Assembly: GCF_033097505.1 (NCBI RefSeq)
Contig: NZ_AP028654.1
Coordinates: 2,712,001-2,776,000 of the forward strand
Source: Helicovermis profundi
GTDB taxonomy: Bacteria > Bacillota > Clostridia > Peptostreptococcales > Acidaminobacteraceae
Direction: 5' to 3'
DNA: 64,000 nt
Shown piece by piece: positions 17,632 through 28,013 of this stretch (position 1 is the first letter of the stretch; the number at the start of each line of letters is the position of its first letter). The position numbers were made by a program, and so were the translations under genes. The notes beneath the pieces were generated by a model. That model worked only from the letters and a program-made list of their open reading frames with translations, had not been told where the DNA came from and did not search any database.

Positions 17632-18582
17632 TTATTCTTCTTCAGCTCTTAAGCCGAGGCTTAGATCTTCGAGTTTTTTCTTAACTTCCTCAAGAGATTT
17701 TTTTCCAAGATTTCTTACTTTCATCATTTCATCTTCATCTTTTTTAGCAAGTTCTTCAACTGTGTTGATACCTGCACGTTTTAAGCAATTATATGAACGA
17801 ACTGAAAGATCAAGTTCTTCAATTGTCATCTCAAGTACTTTTTCTTTTTTATCTTCTTCCTTTTCAACCATGATTTCAATACTATCAGCATTATCTGTCA
17901 TATCAATGAAAAGATTTAAATGTTCCGACATGATTTTTGCACCTATTGATGCAGCTTCATCAGGTTTTATTGATCCATCAGTCCATATTTCAAGTTCCAA
18001 TTTATCAAAATCTGAAGACTGTCCAACTCTAGTATTGCTAACTGCATAGTTAACTTTCTTAACAGGAGTAAAAATAGAATCAATAGGAATTATTCCAATT
18101 GGAAGTCCTTCTTCTTTATTCATATCTGAAGATACATAACCTCTACCTTTAGAAAGTGCAATCTCCATAATTAGAGAAGCATTTTCATCTAATGTTGCAA
18201 TATGAAGGTCTGTATCAAGTATTTCTACATCCGAATCAGCAATAATATCACCAGCAGTAACTTCTCCTGCTTCAGTAGCTTCAATTCGTAAAATTTTTGT
18301 CTCATCATCAGAATAGATTTTTGCACACAAATTCTTTAGATTAATAATAATATCTATTATATCTTCTTTTACACCAGGTACAGTTGAAAATTCGTGTAAC
18401 ACGTTTTCAACTTTAATCCACTTTACAGCAGTTCCTGGAAGAGAATTTAATAGTATTCTTCTTAAGCTATTTCCAAGTGTATGTCCATAACCTCTTTCTA
18501 ATGGTTCAACAACAAATTTTCCATATGTGTTATTTTCATTTAATTCAACACATTCTATATTAGGCTTTTCTATTTCTATCAC
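17632..18582 (-). CDS. rpoA: DNA-directed RNA polymerase alpha subunit
   Basis: A 316-residue alpha subunit that nucleates polymerase assembly and contacts activators and UP elements. The N-terminal domain shows [19 protein letters not shown] (about residues 27-45). After a Lys/Glu-rich linker (about 225-240) comes the C-terminal domain with [16 protein letters not shown] and [15 protein letters not shown]. Length matches Firmicute RpoA. It lies between rpsD and rplQ. Confidence 0.98.
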   Translation of the reverse strand: MIEIEKPNIECVELNENNTYGKFVVEPLERGYGHTLGNSLRRILLNSLPGTAVKWIKVENVLHEFSTVPGVKEDIIDIIINLKNLCAKIYSDDETKILRIEATEAGEVTAGDIIADSDVEILDTDLHIATLDENASLIMEIALSKGRGYVSSDMNKEEGLPIGIIPIDSIFTPVKKVNYAVSNTRVGQSSDFDKLELEIWTDGSIKPDEAASIGAKIMSEHLNLFIDMTDNADSIEIMVEKEEDKKEKVLEMTIEELDLSVRSYNCLKRAGINTVEELAKKDEDEMMKVRNLGKKSLEEVKKKLEDLSLGLRAEEE

Positions 18583-18638
18583 TTAAGACCCTCCTTTTCA
18601 TAATTAGTGTTAACTTACGAGGGTAAAACACAAGTTGT

Positions 18639-19259
18639 TTACTTAGAGTAAAGCTCGATAATTAAATGCTCCTCGATTGGTAAATCAATATCTTCTCTTA
18701 GTGGTAATGCTTCAACTTTTCCAATAAGTTTTTCAAAGTCTGAGCTTACCCACTTTGGAGTAGTTTGAGCTTTTTCAGCTATTTCTTTAAATTTAGGAGA
18801 AGACTTACTCTTATCTCTTACCTCAACTACATCCCCAACTTTTAAAGTCATTGATGGAATATCAGCTTTTTTACCATTTAAATTAAAATGTCCATGGTTA
18901 ACAAGTTGTCTTGCTTCTTTTCTAGAAGTAGCAAATCCTAATCTATAAACAATATTATCAAATCTTAATTCTAAAAGTCTAAGGAAATTTTCACCTACTA
19001 TACCATTTTGGTTAGAAGCTTTTTCAAAAATTTCTCTAAATTGTCCTTCAATAAGACCATAATATCTTTTAACTTTTTGTTTTTCTCTTAATTGTGTACC
19101 GTATCCTGAAAGTTTAACACGTCTACTACCATGTTGTCCAGGGGCACTTTGTCTTCTATCTAATGCGCATTTATCTGAGTAACATCTATCGCCTTTAAGA
19201 TAAAGTTTTTGTCCTTCTCTTCTACAAAGTCTACAAGAAGGTCCTGTATATCTTGCCAT
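18639..19259 (-). CDS. rpsD: 30S ribosomal protein S4, zinc-binding form
   Basis: A 206-residue S4, a primary 16S rRNA binder and assembly initiator. The N-terminus has CRLC and CYSDKC, the four cysteines of the zinc-binding (C+) form. [10 protein letters not shown] and the S4 RNA-binding domain with [13 protein letters not shown] follow. Location before rpoA is the usual one; in several bacteria S4 represses this operon, but no leader was identified here. Confidence 0.98.
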   Translation of the reverse strand: MARYTGPSCRLCRREGQKLYLKGDRCYSDKCALDRRQSAPGQHGSRRVKLSGYGTQLREKQKVKRYYGLIEGQFREIFEKASNQNGIVGENFLRLLELRFDNIVYRLGFATSRKEARQLVNHGHFNLNGKKADIPSMTLKVGDVVEVRDKSKSSPKFKEIAEKAQTTPKWVSSDFEKLIGKVEALPLREDIDLPIEEHLIIELYSK

Positions 19260-19277
19260 ATTCTTCTACACCTCCTA

Positions 19278-19676
19278 TTATACTCTTCTTCTTTTTGGTG
19301 GTCTACAACCATTATGAGGAATTGGAGTAACATCTGTTATAGAGCTAATTTCTAATCCAGCAGCTTGTAATGATCTAATTGCAGATTCTCTACCAGCGCC
19401 TGGTCCTTTTACAAATACTTGTACTGACTTTAAACCGTGCTCCATACCGTTCTTAGCAGCTTGTTCTCCTGCCATTTGTGCAGCAAATGGAGTTGATTTT
19501 CTTGAACCTTTAAATCCAAGGCTTCCAGCACTTGACCAAGCAATTGAATTACCAGCCATATCAGTCAATGTTACAATTGTATTATTAAACGTAGACATGA
19601 TATGAGCTTGTCCACGCTCTATGTTTTTACGTTCACGTTTCTTCTTACGTGTTTTACGTACTTTTTTTGCTACCAT
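19278..19676 (-). CDS. rpsK: 30S ribosomal protein S11
   Basis: A 132-residue S11, on the platform of the small subunit. [20 protein letters not shown] and [17 protein letters not shown] are diagnostic, and the C-terminus ends [13 protein letters not shown] lysine/arginine-rich N-terminal tail is normal for the family. It lies between rpsM and rpsD. Confidence 0.98.
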   Translation of the reverse strand: MVAKKVRKTRKKKRERKNIERGQAHIMSTFNNTIVTLTDMAGNSIAWSSAGSLGFKGSRKSTPFAAQMAGEQAAKNGMEHGLKSVQVFVKGPGAGRESAIRSLQAAGLEISSITDVTPIPHNGCRPPKRRRV

Positions 19677-19699
19677 TGGTCACCCTCCTTTACAACTTA

Positions 19700-20068
19700 T
19701 TACTTTTTCTTACGACCCATAGTTCTCTTAGGACCTTTTCTTGTTCTAGCATTAGTTTTAGTTTTTTGTCCACGAACTGGTAAACCTTTTCTGTGTCTAA
19801 TTCCTCTATAGCAACCAATTTCTTGAAGTCTTTTAATATTAAGTGAAATTTCTCTTCTTAAATCTCCTTCAACAATATGATCAGCTTCGATAATACTTCT
19901 AAGTTTACTTGCTTCTTCTTCAGTCAGGTCTTTAATTCTTGTATCTTCATTTATTCCAGCTTTGTCTAAAATAGCTTTAGACATTGGTTTACCAATACCA
20001 TAGATATAAGTAAGTCCAATAACAGCTCTTTTTTCTCTAGGCAAATCAATACCAGCGATTCTTGCCAT
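19700..20068 (-). CDS. rpsM: 30S ribosomal protein S13
   Basis: A 122-residue S13 of the small-subunit head, contacting tRNA and L5. [13 protein letters not shown] opens it, [10 protein letters not shown]-like [14 protein letters not shown] follows, and [14 protein letters not shown] plus a basic tail close it. A perfect small hairpin (ATAATGC-TTT-GCATTAT, 20119-20135) lies in the rpmJ-rpsM gap. Confidence 0.98.
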   Translation of the reverse strand: MARIAGIDLPREKRAVIGLTYIYGIGKPMSKAILDKAGINEDTRIKDLTEEEASKLRSIIEADHIVEGDLRREISLNIKRLQEIGCYRGIRHRKGLPVRGQKTKTNARTRKGPKRTMGRKKK

Positions 20069-20157
20069 TAACTACACCTCCTAATGAGCATTAAATATTT
20101 ATCTAAATAAATGGGTAAATAATGCTTTGCATTATCAGCCGCACCCAAATTAACAAA

Positions 20158-20271
20158 CTAACCCTGTCTTTGTTTGTGTTTAGGGTTTTCACAGATTATC
20201 ATAACTCTGCCTTTTCTTTTTATAACTTTACATTTTTCACACATCGGTTTAACTGATGGTCTAACTTTCAT
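20158..20271 (-). CDS. rpmJ: 50S ribosomal protein L36, zinc-binding form
   Basis: A 37-residue gene read directly from the DNA: it begins [17 protein letters not shown] and ends NPKHKQRQG. The CEKC pair, the later cysteine and the histidine of PKHKQ form the zinc site of the C+ form. AGGAGG lies seven bases before the ATG at 20269-20271. It occupies its standard place between infA and rpsM. Confidence 0.97.
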   Translation of the reverse strand: MKVRPSVKPMCEKCKVIKRKGRVMIICENPKHKQRQG

Positions 20272-20285
20272 TGTTATACCTCCTA

Positions 20286-20504
20286 TCACTTACCACGCCA
20301 AGTAATTCTTCCTCGAGTTAAGTCGTATGGAGAAAGCTCAAGAGTAACCTTGTCGCCAGGTAATATTCTTATAAAATTCATTCTTAATTTCCCTGAAATA
20401 TGAGCAAGAACTATATGATCGTTTTCCAATTTAACTTTGAACGTTGCATTTGGTAGGGCTTCCACTACTGTACCTTGAACTTCTATAGAATCGTTCTTAG
20501 CCAT
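20286..20504 (-). CDS. infA: translation initiation factor IF-1
   Basis: A 72-residue OB-fold protein that binds the ribosomal A site during initiation. [20 protein letters not shown] and [16 protein letters not shown] are the family signatures and the length is exact. It lies in the typical map-KOW protein-infA-rpmJ order. Confidence 0.98.
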   Translation of the reverse strand: MAKNDSIEVQGTVVEALPNATFKVKLENDHIVLAHISGKLRMNFIRILPGDKVTLELSPYDLTRGRITWRGK

Positions 20505-20519
20505 GTAAAAACCTCCCTC

Positions 20520-20804
20520 CTATATATTAGTTACACCTATTTTTTCGATTTCTTTTCGAATCATTAAGTTAGTAACTTTCTTACCTTCTTTTAACTTTTT
20601 TACTATGTCTATGCTAATAAAATCTAATTTACTAACATGCTTAACCTTTTTCTTTTTTGGCGATTCAATTTTTCTTAAATCCCCATCTACTAATAATAAA
20701 TAATCAACACCTATTTTGTCAATAGTAATAAAAACTTTTTCTTTGTCTCTACCAGCTATTGCTCTTACGAATTGCCCAATTTCAATATCTTTGGCCATTT
20801 TCAC
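20520..20804 (-). CDS. KOW-domain RNA-binding protein, ribosomal L14e-like
   Basis: A 94-residue basic protein with an N-terminal KOW-like fold (IEIGQFVRAIAGRDKEKVFI). Proteins of this type sit between map and infA in many Firmicutes and are thought to bind rRNA; the function is not established. A GTG at 20804 is six bases after GAGGT and an ATG at 20798 is twelve after it, so the GTG start is slightly favoured; the choice changes only two residues. Confidence 0.85.
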   Translation of the reverse strand: MKMAKDIEIGQFVRAIAGRDKEKVFITIDKIGVDYLLLVDGDLRKIESPKKKKVKHVSKLDFISIDIVKKLKEGKKVTNLMIRKEIEKIGVTNI

Positions 20805-20818
20805 ACTTTCACCTCTTT

Positions 20819-21568
20819 TTATAAACTTGTTAATAGAACAGGTTCATCATCAGTAATTGCTAAAGTATGTTCATAATGAGCTGATAAGCTACCATCCGCA
20901 GTAACAACTGTCCAATCATTATCTAAAATTTCAACACTATATGTTCCTATATTAACCATAGGTTCAATGGCAAGTACCATTCCTTTTGCAAGTCTTGGAC
21001 CTCTACCAGGTCTACCGAAGTTTGGAATTTGTGGATCTTCATGAAGTCCAGTTCCTACTCCATGTCCAACAAAATCTCTTACTACTGAATAACCTTTTGA
21101 TTCAACGTATTGCTGAATTCTATGAGATACATCTGAGAGTCTATTTCCTACAGTGCAAAGTTTTAAACCTTCATAAAAACTTTGTTTTGTTGCTTCTATT
21201 AAAGCTAAAGCTTCATTTGAAACATTTCCAACAGGAAAAGTCTTAGCAGAGTCACCATAATATCCATTAATAAGCGAGCCAATATCTACACTTATAATAT
21301 CTCCATCTTTTAGTATTCTACTCTTTGAAGGTATTCCATGCACTACTTCATCATTAATTGATGCGCAAATAGTTCCTGGAAAACCTCCATAACCTTTAAA
21401 AGCAGGCAAGGCATTATATTTTCTAATTGTTGCTTCAGCAATACTATCAAGCTCAAAGGTACTTATACCTGGCTTTACTTTATCTCTGACTACTTCATGA
21501 GTATATGCAACAATTTTACCAGCTTCTCTTAAAAGTTTTATTTCATTTTCAGATTTTAGAATAATCAT
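20819..21568 (-). CDS. map: type I methionyl aminopeptidase
   Basis: A 249-residue metalloprotease that removes initiator methionine. Metal ligands are in SVDIGSLINGYYGDSAKTF (two aspartates), GHGVGTGLHEDP (histidine), IEPMVN and the final glutamate in HYEHTLAI. Length is standard. The start codon abuts the adk stop, so the genes are coupled in the spc operon. Confidence 0.97.
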   Translation of the reverse strand: MIILKSENEIKLLREAGKIVAYTHEVVRDKVKPGISTFELDSIAEATIRKYNALPAFKGYGGFPGTICASINDEVVHGIPSKSRILKDGDIISVDIGSLINGYYGDSAKTFPVGNVSNEALALIEATKQSFYEGLKLCTVGNRLSDVSHRIQQYVESKGYSVVRDFVGHGVGTGLHEDPQIPNFGRPGRGPRLAKGMVLAIEPMVNIGTYSVEILDNDWTVVTADGSLSAHYEHTLAITDDEPVLLTSL

Positions 21569-22213
21569 TTACTCACCAATCTCTTTTTTAATATCATCAA
21601 ATACTTTTGAAATTTCTTGCTCTCCATCAATATTTAAAATAATATTTTTCTTAGTATAATAATCAACTAAAGGCATTGTCTCGTCTTCATATACTCTAAT
21701 TCTATTTTTTACGGTTTCTTCAACGTCATCAGGTCTTTGTTTAAGCGTATCACCACATACATCACATATTCCTTCAACCTTTGAAGGGTTGAATTTAATG
21801 TGGTAAGTAGCACCGCATTTCTTACAAATTCTTCTGCCTACTGCTCTTTCAACCAAAATACTAGAATCTACAACTACATTTATTACATTTGTCAATGCTA
21901 TATTGTTTTTAGTTAATACGTCATCTAAAGCCTTTGCTTGTACAATAGTTCTAGGAAAACCATCTAAAAGAAAACCATTCTTTGTATCTTCCCAAGAAAG
22001 TCTGTCTTCAACTAACGCGACAACAAGACTATCAGGAACTAATTCGCCTTTATTCATATAATCCATAGCTTTTTTTCCAAGCTCAGTGCCCTCTTTAATA
22101 TTTTTTCTAAAAATATCCCCTGTTGAAATATGCGGAATAGAATACTCATTAACAAGATTCGCTGCTTGAGTACCCTTTCCAGCACCAGGAGGGCCTAATA
22201 AAATTAATCTCAT
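21569..22213 (-). CDS. adk: adenylate kinase
   Basis: A 214-residue long-form kinase interconverting ATP, ADP and AMP. The P-loop is GPPGAGKGTQ (about residues 7-16), and the lid contains CKKC and CDVC, a zinc-binding lid typical of Gram-positive enzymes. LDGFPRT is the AMP-site segment. The ATG at 22213 is nine bases after GGAG; upstream in-frame codons overlap that site. Confidence 0.97.
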   Translation of the reverse strand: MRLILLGPPGAGKGTQAANLVNEYSIPHISTGDIFRKNIKEGTELGKKAMDYMNKGELVPDSLVVALVEDRLSWEDTKNGFLLDGFPRTIVQAKALDDVLTKNNIALTNVINVVVDSSILVERAVGRRICKKCGATYHIKFNPSKVEGICDVCGDTLKQRPDDVEETVKNRIRVYEDETMPLVDYYTKKNIILNIDGEQEISKVFDDIKKEIGE

Positions 22214-22233
22214 TTTTATCATCTCCGGCACAA

Positions 22234-23499
22234 TTATTTTAAAAATCCTTGATAATGTCTCATAACCATTTGTGCTTCTATTTGCTTAACTGTTTCAAGA
22301 GAAACACCAACTGCAATCAGAAGTGACGTTCCACCAAATCTTATTTGCATATCACTAAAAATTAGTAACACATTTGGTAAAACAGCAATAATAGCTAAGA
22401 AAACAGCACCTGCTAAAGTAATTCTTGATAGTGTTCTTTGTAAATACTCTGATGTTGGTTTACCAGGTCTAATTCCTGGAACAAATCCACCATTTTGCTT
22501 CATATTAGTAGCAACTTCAACTGGGTTGAAAGTTACAGAAGTATAGAAGTAAGTAAAGAACAATATCAAAATAGCATAAAGTGTATTATAAAGGAAAGAT
22601 CTACTACTCATATAAGTCTTTAACCAAATTGATATTCCTGCATTTGGCCAAAATTGAGCTATTGTAAGTGGAAACATTAGTATTGAAATAGCAAATATTA
22701 CTGGAATAACTCCCGCTTGATTTACTTTTAGTGGAATATGACTACTCTGTCCACCATACATTTTTCTACCTACTACTCTTTTAGCATATTGTACAGGAAC
22801 TTTTCTTGTACCTTGTTGGATAAATATTACTCCAGCAATAACTAAAATTGCAATTACGGCAAAGAATAAAATATTAATTACTCCTATTTCGCCAGCTTTT
22901 AATCTTGTTATTGTATTAATCGTACCACCAGGAACTCTTGAAATAATTCCGGCGAAGATAAATAGTGATATTCCATTACCAATACCATTTTCAGTAATTT
23001 TCTCACCTAGATACATTAAAAATGCAGTTCCTGCAGTTAATGTTACTACTGATACAAATACTGAAACTCCGTTGTAAGTAATGAATGCATTTCTAAACAA
23101 TCCTACGCTCATTCCGAATGCTTGAATTAATGCAAGCACTACAGTTCCATATCTCGTATACTGTGTTAATTTCTTTTTACCCTCAGGTCCTTCTTTAGAA
23201 AGTGCTTCTAAAGCAGGAAAAGCTATCGTAAGAAGATTTACTATAATTGAAGAAGTAATATAAGGTGTAATACCAAGCGCAAAAATCGTAAAATTCTTAA
23301 ACGCACCACCTGACATCATATTAAACATTCCTAGCAAACCATCATTACTACTTGAAAATAATTGTCCAAGTTTAACTTTATCTATTCCTGGAACTGGTAT
23401 TGCAGCACCAAGTCTAAAGATTACTATCATTAACATTGTATATAATATCTTTTTTCTTAAATCTGGTATCTTCCAAGCATTTCTCAGTGTAGAAAACAA
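22234..23499 (-). CDS. secY: protein translocase subunit SecY
   Basis: A 421-residue membrane protein with ten hydrophobic helices, the pore of the general secretion channel. ALGITPYITSSIIVNLL, GGQSSHIPLKVNQAGVIP and the C-terminal FVPGIRPGKPTSEYL are diagnostic. The start codon is TTG at 23497-23499 with AGAGGT upstream. Partner SecE is encoded at 51518-51721. It overlaps nothing but follows rplO closely. Confidence 0.97.
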   Translation of the reverse strand: MFSTLRNAWKIPDLRKKILYTMLMIVIFRLGAAIPVPGIDKVKLGQLFSSSNDGLLGMFNMMSGGAFKNFTIFALGITPYITSSIIVNLLTIAFPALEALSKEGPEGKKKLTQYTRYGTVVLALIQAFGMSVGLFRNAFITYNGVSVFVSVVTLTAGTAFLMYLGEKITENGIGNGISLFIFAGIISRVPGGTINTITRLKAGEIGVINILFFAVIAILVIAGVIFIQQGTRKVPVQYAKRVVGRKMYGGQSSHIPLKVNQAGVIPVIFAISILMFPLTIAQFWPNAGISIWLKTYMSSRSFLYNTLYAILILFFTYFYTSVTFNPVEVATNMKQNGGFVPGIRPGKPTSEYLQRTLSRITLAGAVFLAIIAVLPNVLLIFSDMQIRFGGTSLLIAVGVSLETVKQIEAQMVMRHYQGFLK

Positions 23500-23500
23500 A

Positions 23501-23941
23501 CTATATCACCTCTGCCTTTCCTCCAGCAGCTTCAATTTTCTCTAAAGCCGATTTTGTAAATTTATTAGCTTTTACAGTTAACTTTGTTGTTAGATCTCCA
23601 TTTCCTAAAATTTTAACTCCGTCTTTAACATTTTTTATAAGACCTTGTTCAATTAGGAATACTGGATTAATTTCAGTACCATCTTCGAAGCTATTTAACA
23701 TATCTACATTAACAATAGCCCATTCTTTTTTATTTCTACTAGTGAATCCACGTTTAGGAATTCTTCTAAATAAAGGCATTTGTCCACCTTCAAAACCAGG
23801 TCTAACTCCACCGCCTGAACGAGAATTTTGTCCATTCATACCACGGCCAGCTGTTGTTCCTGTTCCTGAACCAGTACCTCTACCAAGTCTTTTTCTATCC
23901 TTTACCGCACCCTTAGCAGGTTTTAATTCATGTAGCTTCAT
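23501..23941 (-). CDS. rplO: 50S ribosomal protein L15
   Basis: A 146-residue L15, a late-assembly protein spanning the large subunit. [17 protein letters not shown] and a long Gly/Arg-rich extension ([18 protein letters not shown]) lead into the globular domain with FRRIPKRGF. Normal length. Between rpmD and secY. Confidence 0.98.
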   Translation of the reverse strand: MKLHELKPAKGAVKDRKRLGRGTGSGTGTTAGRGMNGQNSRSGGGVRPGFEGGQMPLFRRIPKRGFTSRNKKEWAIVNVDMLNSFEDGTEINPVFLIEQGLIKNVKDGVKILGNGDLTTKLTVKANKFTKSALEKIEAAGGKAEVI

Positions 23942-23959
23942 TTTGACACCTCCTTCGTT

Positions 23960-24136
23960 TTACGCTTCAACAATTTTAACTAAGTGACTAACTTGTTGAA
24001 CCATACCTCTCATTTGAGGGTTATCTTGCTTTACTAATGTTTGTCCAACTTTTTTTAATCCCAAAGCTTCAATAGTTTTTCTATGCTTTGGTTTAGCCCC
24101 AATAGGACTCTTAACTAATTTCACGTTTATAGTCAA
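23960..24136 (-). CDS. rpmD: 50S ribosomal protein L30
   Basis: A 58-residue L30 beginning MTINVKLVKSPIG with a TTG start at 24134-24136. A GTG at 24143-24145 is in frame but overlaps the GGGGGTG ribosome-binding site, leaving no spacing, while the TTG sits about six bases after it and gives the normal family length. LGLKKVGQTLV and MRGMVQQVSHLVKIVE are typical. Confidence 0.93.
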   Translation of the reverse strand: MTINVKLVKSPIGAKPKHRKTIEALGLKKVGQTLVKQDNPQMRGMVQQVSHLVKIVEA

Positions 24137-24148
24137 AGTCAGCACCCC

Positions 24149-24655
24149 CTAACCTAATATTTCTTCTACAGTTTTGCCTCTTAATTTGGCAACACTCTCA
24201 GCAGTTTTCATACTTGTTAAACCACTAAGTGTTGCATTAACCACATTTCTAGGGTTATTAGAGCCAAGAGACTTAGCTCTTACATCTTTTATTCCTGCAA
24301 GTTCAAGAACTGCACGAACTGGTCCACCCGCAATAACTCCAGTACCTTTTTGAGCAGGCATTATTAAAACAGAACCAGCTCCAAAATGTCCTTTAATTGC
24401 ATGAGGTACAGTTGTGTTTACTCTTGAAACATATATTAATCTTTTCTTTGCATCTTCGATTGCTTTTCTAATAGCTTCTGGAACTTCTTGTGCTTTTCCA
24501 GTTCCAACACCTACGTGACCATTTTCGTCACCAACAACAACTAAAGCACTGAATCTAAAAGTTCTACCACCTTTTACAACCTTAGTTACACGGTTAATAT
24601 TGATAACATTTTCTTTCAATTCAAGCTTACTTGCATCTATTAACAGACGGTTCAT
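24149..24655 (-). CDS. rpsE: 30S ribosomal protein S5
   Basis: A 168-residue S5 involved in decoding accuracy. [20 protein letters not shown] opens the RNA-binding domain, [20 protein letters not shown] follows, and [13 protein letters not shown] is in the C-terminal domain. Standard length and position between rplR and rpmD. Confidence 0.98.
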   Translation of the reverse strand: MNRLLIDASKLELKENVININRVTKVVKGGRTFRFSALVVVGDENGHVGVGTGKAQEVPEAIRKAIEDAKKRLIYVSRVNTTVPHAIKGHFGAGSVLIMPAQKGTGVIAGGPVRAVLELAGIKDVRAKSLGSNNPRNVVNATLSGLTSMKTAESVAKLRGKTVEEILG

Positions 24656-24672
24656 CTACTTACCTCCCTTAA

Positions 24673-25041
24673 CTAGAATTTTAGTCCAGCTTCTCTTGCT
24701 GCATCACCTAGTTCTTTTACTCTACCGTGATATTCATATCCCGCTCTATCAAAAACAACTGTGTCAATTCCTTTTTCAATTGCTTTTTTAGCAACTAATT
24801 CACCAACAGCTTTCGCTGCAGCTTTATTGCCAGTGTTTTTAAAGTTCTCTTTAATCTCTTTATCAAGTGTAGATGCCGAAACTAATGTTACGCCATTTAC
24901 ATCATCTATGATTTGTGCATACATATTAGTTAAACTTCTATATACATTTAATCTAGGACGTTTAGGAGAACCAGAAACTTTTTTACGTACTCTTAGCTGA
25001 CGTACTTTACGCGTGCTATTTTTACTTTTTTTACTAATCAT
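24673..25041 (-). CDS. rplR: 50S ribosomal protein L18
   Basis: A 122-residue L18 that binds 5S rRNA. A basic N-terminus ([20 protein letters not shown]) precedes [16 protein letters not shown] and the C-terminal [19 protein letters not shown]. Standard length and position. Confidence 0.98.
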   Translation of the reverse strand: MISKKSKNSTRKVRQLRVRKKVSGSPKRPRLNVYRSLTNMYAQIIDDVNGVTLVSASTLDKEIKENFKNTGNKAAAKAVGELVAKKAIEKGIDTVVFDRAGYEYHGRVKELGDAAREAGLKF

Positions 25042-25062
25042 ACTGTAGTCACTCCCTTCCTA

Positions 25063-25602
25063 TTATTTACCTGTTTTTCCTTCTTTTCTTCTTACATACT
25101 CATCAACATATCTAATTCCTTTACCTTTATAAGGCTCTGGTTTTCTCCATTGTCTGATTTTAGCAGCATAGTTACCAACATTTTGCTTATTGATACCTTT
25201 TACTGTTATTTCAGTATTAGTAGGAACTTCTACAGTTATTCCTTCTGGATCTTCCATTTGAACTGGATGTGAGAATCCTAAAGTAAGATCTAACACTTTA
25301 CCTTTTTTAGCAGCTCTATAACCAACACCAATGATTTTAAGTTTCTTTTCGTATCCTTTTGTAACACCTATAACCATATTATCAATTAAAGTTCTACTTA
25401 AACCATGTAATGATCTATTTCTTTTGTTATCGTTGGGTCTTTCAACAGTAAGTGTTTCACCATCAATAACAATTTTCATATTCATATCAATTTTTTCGCT
25501 TAATTCTCCAAGCGGTCCTTTTACTGCAACAAGATTTTCATCGCTTACAGTAACTGTAACGCCCGAAGGTATAGTAATTGGTGCTCTACCAATTCTAGAC
25601 AT
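25063..25602 (-). CDS. rplF: 50S ribosomal protein L6
   Basis: A 179-residue L6 with two similar domains, near the factor-binding stalk base. [14 protein letters not shown] and the C-terminal [17 protein letters not shown] signature are present. Standard length. Confidence 0.98.
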   Translation of the reverse strand: MSRIGRAPITIPSGVTVTVSDENLVAVKGPLGELSEKIDMNMKIVIDGETLTVERPNDNKRNRSLHGLSRTLIDNMVIGVTKGYEKKLKIIGVGYRAAKKGKVLDLTLGFSHPVQMEDPEGITVEVPTNTEITVKGINKQNVGNYAAKIRQWRKPEPYKGKGIRYVDEYVRRKEGKTGK

Positions 25603-25632
25603 TATTACACCTCCTATTACCGTAAATAATTT

Positions 25633-26031
25633 TTACCAAATGTAGCAAAGAACCTCTCCACCAACACCAAGTTTTCTAGCTTCTTTATCTGTAATAATAC
25701 CATTTGAAGTAGAAACTATAGCAATTCCAAGTCCACCTAGAACTTTAGGAATTTCATTTTTGTTAACGTAAACTCTTAATCCAGGTTTAGAAATTCTCTT
25801 TAACCCTGTAATTACTTTTTCTTTGTTAGAGCCATACTTTAAATCAATTTTAATTAAACCTTGCTTATCATCTTCTACGACATTAAAGCTTTTAATAAAA
25901 CCTTCATCAAATAAAATTTCTGCGATTTTTTTCTTCATATTTGAAGCTGGAACTTCTACGCTTTTATGTTTAACCATATTAGCATTCCTTATACGCGTAA
26001 GCATATCTGCTATTGGATCTGTAATCATCAT
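25633..26031 (-). CDS. rpsH: 30S ribosomal protein S8
   Basis: A 132-residue S8, a central-domain 16S rRNA binder that also represses spc mRNA in E. coli. [16 protein letters not shown] opens it, and the C-terminal [19 protein letters not shown] is diagnostic. Two adjacent ATG codons start the gene; the first is eight bases after GGGAGGT and is preferred. Confidence 0.98.
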   Translation of the reverse strand: MMITDPIADMLTRIRNANMVKHKSVEVPASNMKKKIAEILFDEGFIKSFNVVEDDKQGLIKIDLKYGSNKEKVITGLKRISKPGLRVYVNKNEIPKVLGGLGIAIVSTSNGIITDKEARKLGVGGEVLCYIW

Positions 26032-26056
26032 GATTTATTACCTCCCTTCTTTCTTT

Positions 26057-26242
26057 CTACCAACTTGCTTTTCTTACACCAGGTATTTGACCTTTGTAAG
26101 CTAATTCTCTAAAACAAATACGACAAATACCAAATTTTCTAAGATAAGCATGTGGTCTACCGCATATTTTACATCTATTATATTCTCTTGAAGAAAACTT
26201 TTGTTTTCTAGCCTGTTTAACTTTTAGAGATTTCTTTGCCAA
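26057..26242 (-). CDS. rpsZ: 30S ribosomal protein S14, type Z
   Basis: A 61-residue zinc-binding S14 with CKIC and CRIC pairs ([16 protein letters not shown] region), the short Gram-positive form. [15 protein letters not shown] and [17 protein letters not shown] are typical. No zinc-free paralogue is seen in the window. Confidence 0.98.
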   Translation of the reverse strand: MAKKSLKVKQARKQKFSSREYNRCKICGRPHAYLRKFGICRICFRELAYKGQIPGVRKASW

Positions 26243-26253
26243 TGCTACCCCTC

Positions 26254-26793
26254 CTATTTTGCGAACGGCATTCCCATTAATTTTAACAACTCTTTTGATT
26301 CTTCATCAGTCTTAGCAGTTGTAACAAATGTAATATCCATTCCTCTAACTTTATCAACTTTATCATATTCTATTTCAGGGAATATAAGTTGTTCTTTAAT
26401 ACCAACAGTGTAATTTCCTCTTCCGTCAAACGCATTAGGATTTACTCCTCTAAAGTCTCTTACTCTTGGAAGCGCAATATTTACGAACCTATCTAAGAAT
26501 TCATACATTTTTTCGCCTCTAAGCGTAACTTTAGCACCAACAGCCATTCCTTCTCTAACTTTAAAGTTCGCTACGGATTTTTTTGCATTTGTAACAATCG
26601 GCTGTTGTCCAGCAATTGTTGCAAGTTCTCCTACAGCAACTTGAATTATTTTAGGATTGTCTTTAGCTTCGCCAAGACCCATGTTAATTACAATTTTATC
26701 AAACTTTGGAGTTTCCATTACACTTTTATATTTAAACTTCTCGTTTAATGCTTTAACTACTTCGCTATTATACTTTTCTTTTAATCTAGCCAT
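26254..26793 (-). CDS. rplE: 50S ribosomal protein L5
   Basis: A 179-residue L5 of the central protuberance, binding 5S rRNA and P-site t[37 protein letters not shown] and [17 protein letters not shown] are diagnostic. Standard length. Confidence 0.98.
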   Translation of the reverse strand: MARLKEKYNSEVVKALNEKFKYKSVMETPKFDKIVINMGLGEAKDNPKIIQVAVGELATIAGQQPIVTNAKKSVANFKVREGMAVGAKVTLRGEKMYEFLDRFVNIALPRVRDFRGVNPNAFDGRGNYTVGIKEQLIFPEIEYDKVDKVRGMDITFVTTAKTDEESKELLKLMGMPFAK

Positions 26794-26820
26794 ATCGAAG
26801 TCAACCTCCTTTCTTATGGA

Positions 26821-27132
26821 TTAATCTAAGATTTCTCCAGATTTAACTGAAACTCTAACTTTTTTTCCATCTTCTAATATTGTGTGTTTAACTCTAGTTC
26901 CAACTTTTTCTTTTGGATCCCAAAGCATTACATTTGAAACATGAACTGCAGCTTCTTGATGGATTATTCCACCTTGTTGAACTGTAGCAGATGGTTTCTG
27001 ATGCTTAGTTACCATGTTCACACCCTCAACTATAACACGCTCTTTAGCAGGGAATACTTGAAGAACTTTACCCTTTTTGCCTTTATCTTTACCAGCAATT
27101 ACAATTACGGTATCATTTTTCTTAATATGCAT
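26821..27132 (-). CDS. rplX: 50S ribosomal protein L24
   Basis: A 103-residue assembly-initiating protein with an N-terminal KOW motif ([20 protein letters not shown]) and [13 protein letters not shown]. Standard length and order after rplN. Confidence 0.98.
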   Translation of the reverse strand: MHIKKNDTVIVIAGKDKGKKGKVLQVFPAKERVIVEGVNMVTKHQKPSATVQQGGIIHQEAAVHVSNVMLWDPKEKVGTRVKHTILEDGKKVRVSVKSGEILD

Positions 27133-27150
27133 TAATTACACCTCCTACTT

Positions 27151-27519
27151 TTATAACACTTCTGGAGCGAGAGAAACAATTTTCATAAAATTTCTATCTC
27201 TAAGCTCTCTAGCAACAGGTCCAAATATACGTGTTCCTACAGGAGATAAATCTTCCTTTATTACTACAGCAGCGTTTTCATCAAATTTTACATAGCTACC
27301 GTCATTTCTTCTTGCACCTGTTTTAGTTCTTACTATTACAGCTCTTACAACTTCACCTTTTTTAACAACACCGCCTGGCGTTGCATTTTTAACGGCACAA
27401 ACTATAATATCTCCAATATTTCCATAACGTCTCTTTGAGCCGCCTAAAACACGAATACATAAAAGTTCTTTTGCACCCGAATTGTCAGCTACTTTCAGAC
27501 GTGACTCTTGTTGAATCAT
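27151..27519 (-). CDS. rplN: 50S ribosomal protein L14
   Basis: A 122-residue L14 at the subunit interface. [20 protein letters not shown], the family signature, opens the protein, and [20 protein letters not shown] closes it. Highly conserved and of exact length. Confidence 0.98.
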   Translation of the reverse strand: MIQQESRLKVADNSGAKELLCIRVLGGSKRRYGNIGDIIVCAVKNATPGGVVKKGEVVRAVIVRTKTGARRNDGSYVKFDENAAVVIKEDLSPVGTRIFGPVARELRDRNFMKIVSLAPEVL

Positions 27520-27545
27520 TCTAAAACCTCCTTCAAAAGAAGCCC

Positions 27546-27800
27546 TTATTTAGCCTTCTCAATTATTTCTACAAGTCTCCATCTTTTATCCTTACTTAAA
27601 GGCTTAGTTTCCATAATTTTTACTTTATCGCCTATTCCACACTCATTCTTTTCATCATGAGCCTTAAATTTAATTGATTTTTTAACTCTTTTCCCGTATA
27701 ACGGATGACGAACTCTAGTTTCAAATTTTACAACTATAGTTTTATCCATCTTGTCCGATACAACAGTACCTAATCTTACTTTTCTACTGTTTCTTTCCAC
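27546..27800 (-). CDS. rpsQ: 30S ribosomal protein S17
   Basis: An 84-residue OB-fold S17, an early 16S 5'-domain binder. [17 protein letters not shown] and [18 protein letters not shown] are characteristic. Standard length. Confidence 0.98.
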   Translation of the reverse strand: MERNSRKVRLGTVVSDKMDKTIVVKFETRVRHPLYGKRVKKSIKFKAHDEKNECGIGDKVKIMETKPLSKDKRWRLVEIIEKAK

Positions 27801-27818
27801 GGCTTAGACCTCCTTTAA

Positions 27819-28013
27819 CTACGACTTTATATCTCTTTCTTTCAATACTGTTTTAACTCTAGCAATATCTCTTTTAATTCCCTTAATTTTAAGTGGATTA
27901 TCTAATTGACCAGTAGCTAATTGGAATCTTAAATTGAAAAGTTCGCTTTTAAGATCACCTAATTTTGTTGAAAGCTCATCCGAAGTCATATCTCTAAATT
28001 TATTAGCCTTCAT
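27819..28013 (-). CDS. rpmC: 50S ribosomal protein L29
   Basis: A 64-residue two-helix protein at the tunnel exit near the SRP and trigger-factor site. [20 protein letters not shown] and [15 protein letters not shown] are typical. Its start overlaps the rplP stop by 11 bases. Confidence 0.98.
   Translation of the reverse strand: MKANKFRDMTSDELSTKLGDLKSELFNLRFQLATGQLDNPLKIKGIKRDIARVKTVLKERDIKS

Noticed and set aside
20119-20135. Small perfect hairpin in the rpmJ-rpsM gap
   Set aside because: Only seven pairs and no T-run; too short to call a terminator or a leader.
24137-24145. GTG start for rpmD
   Set aside because: It overlaps the GGGGGTG ribosome-binding site; the TTG nine bases later has correct spacing and gives normal length.
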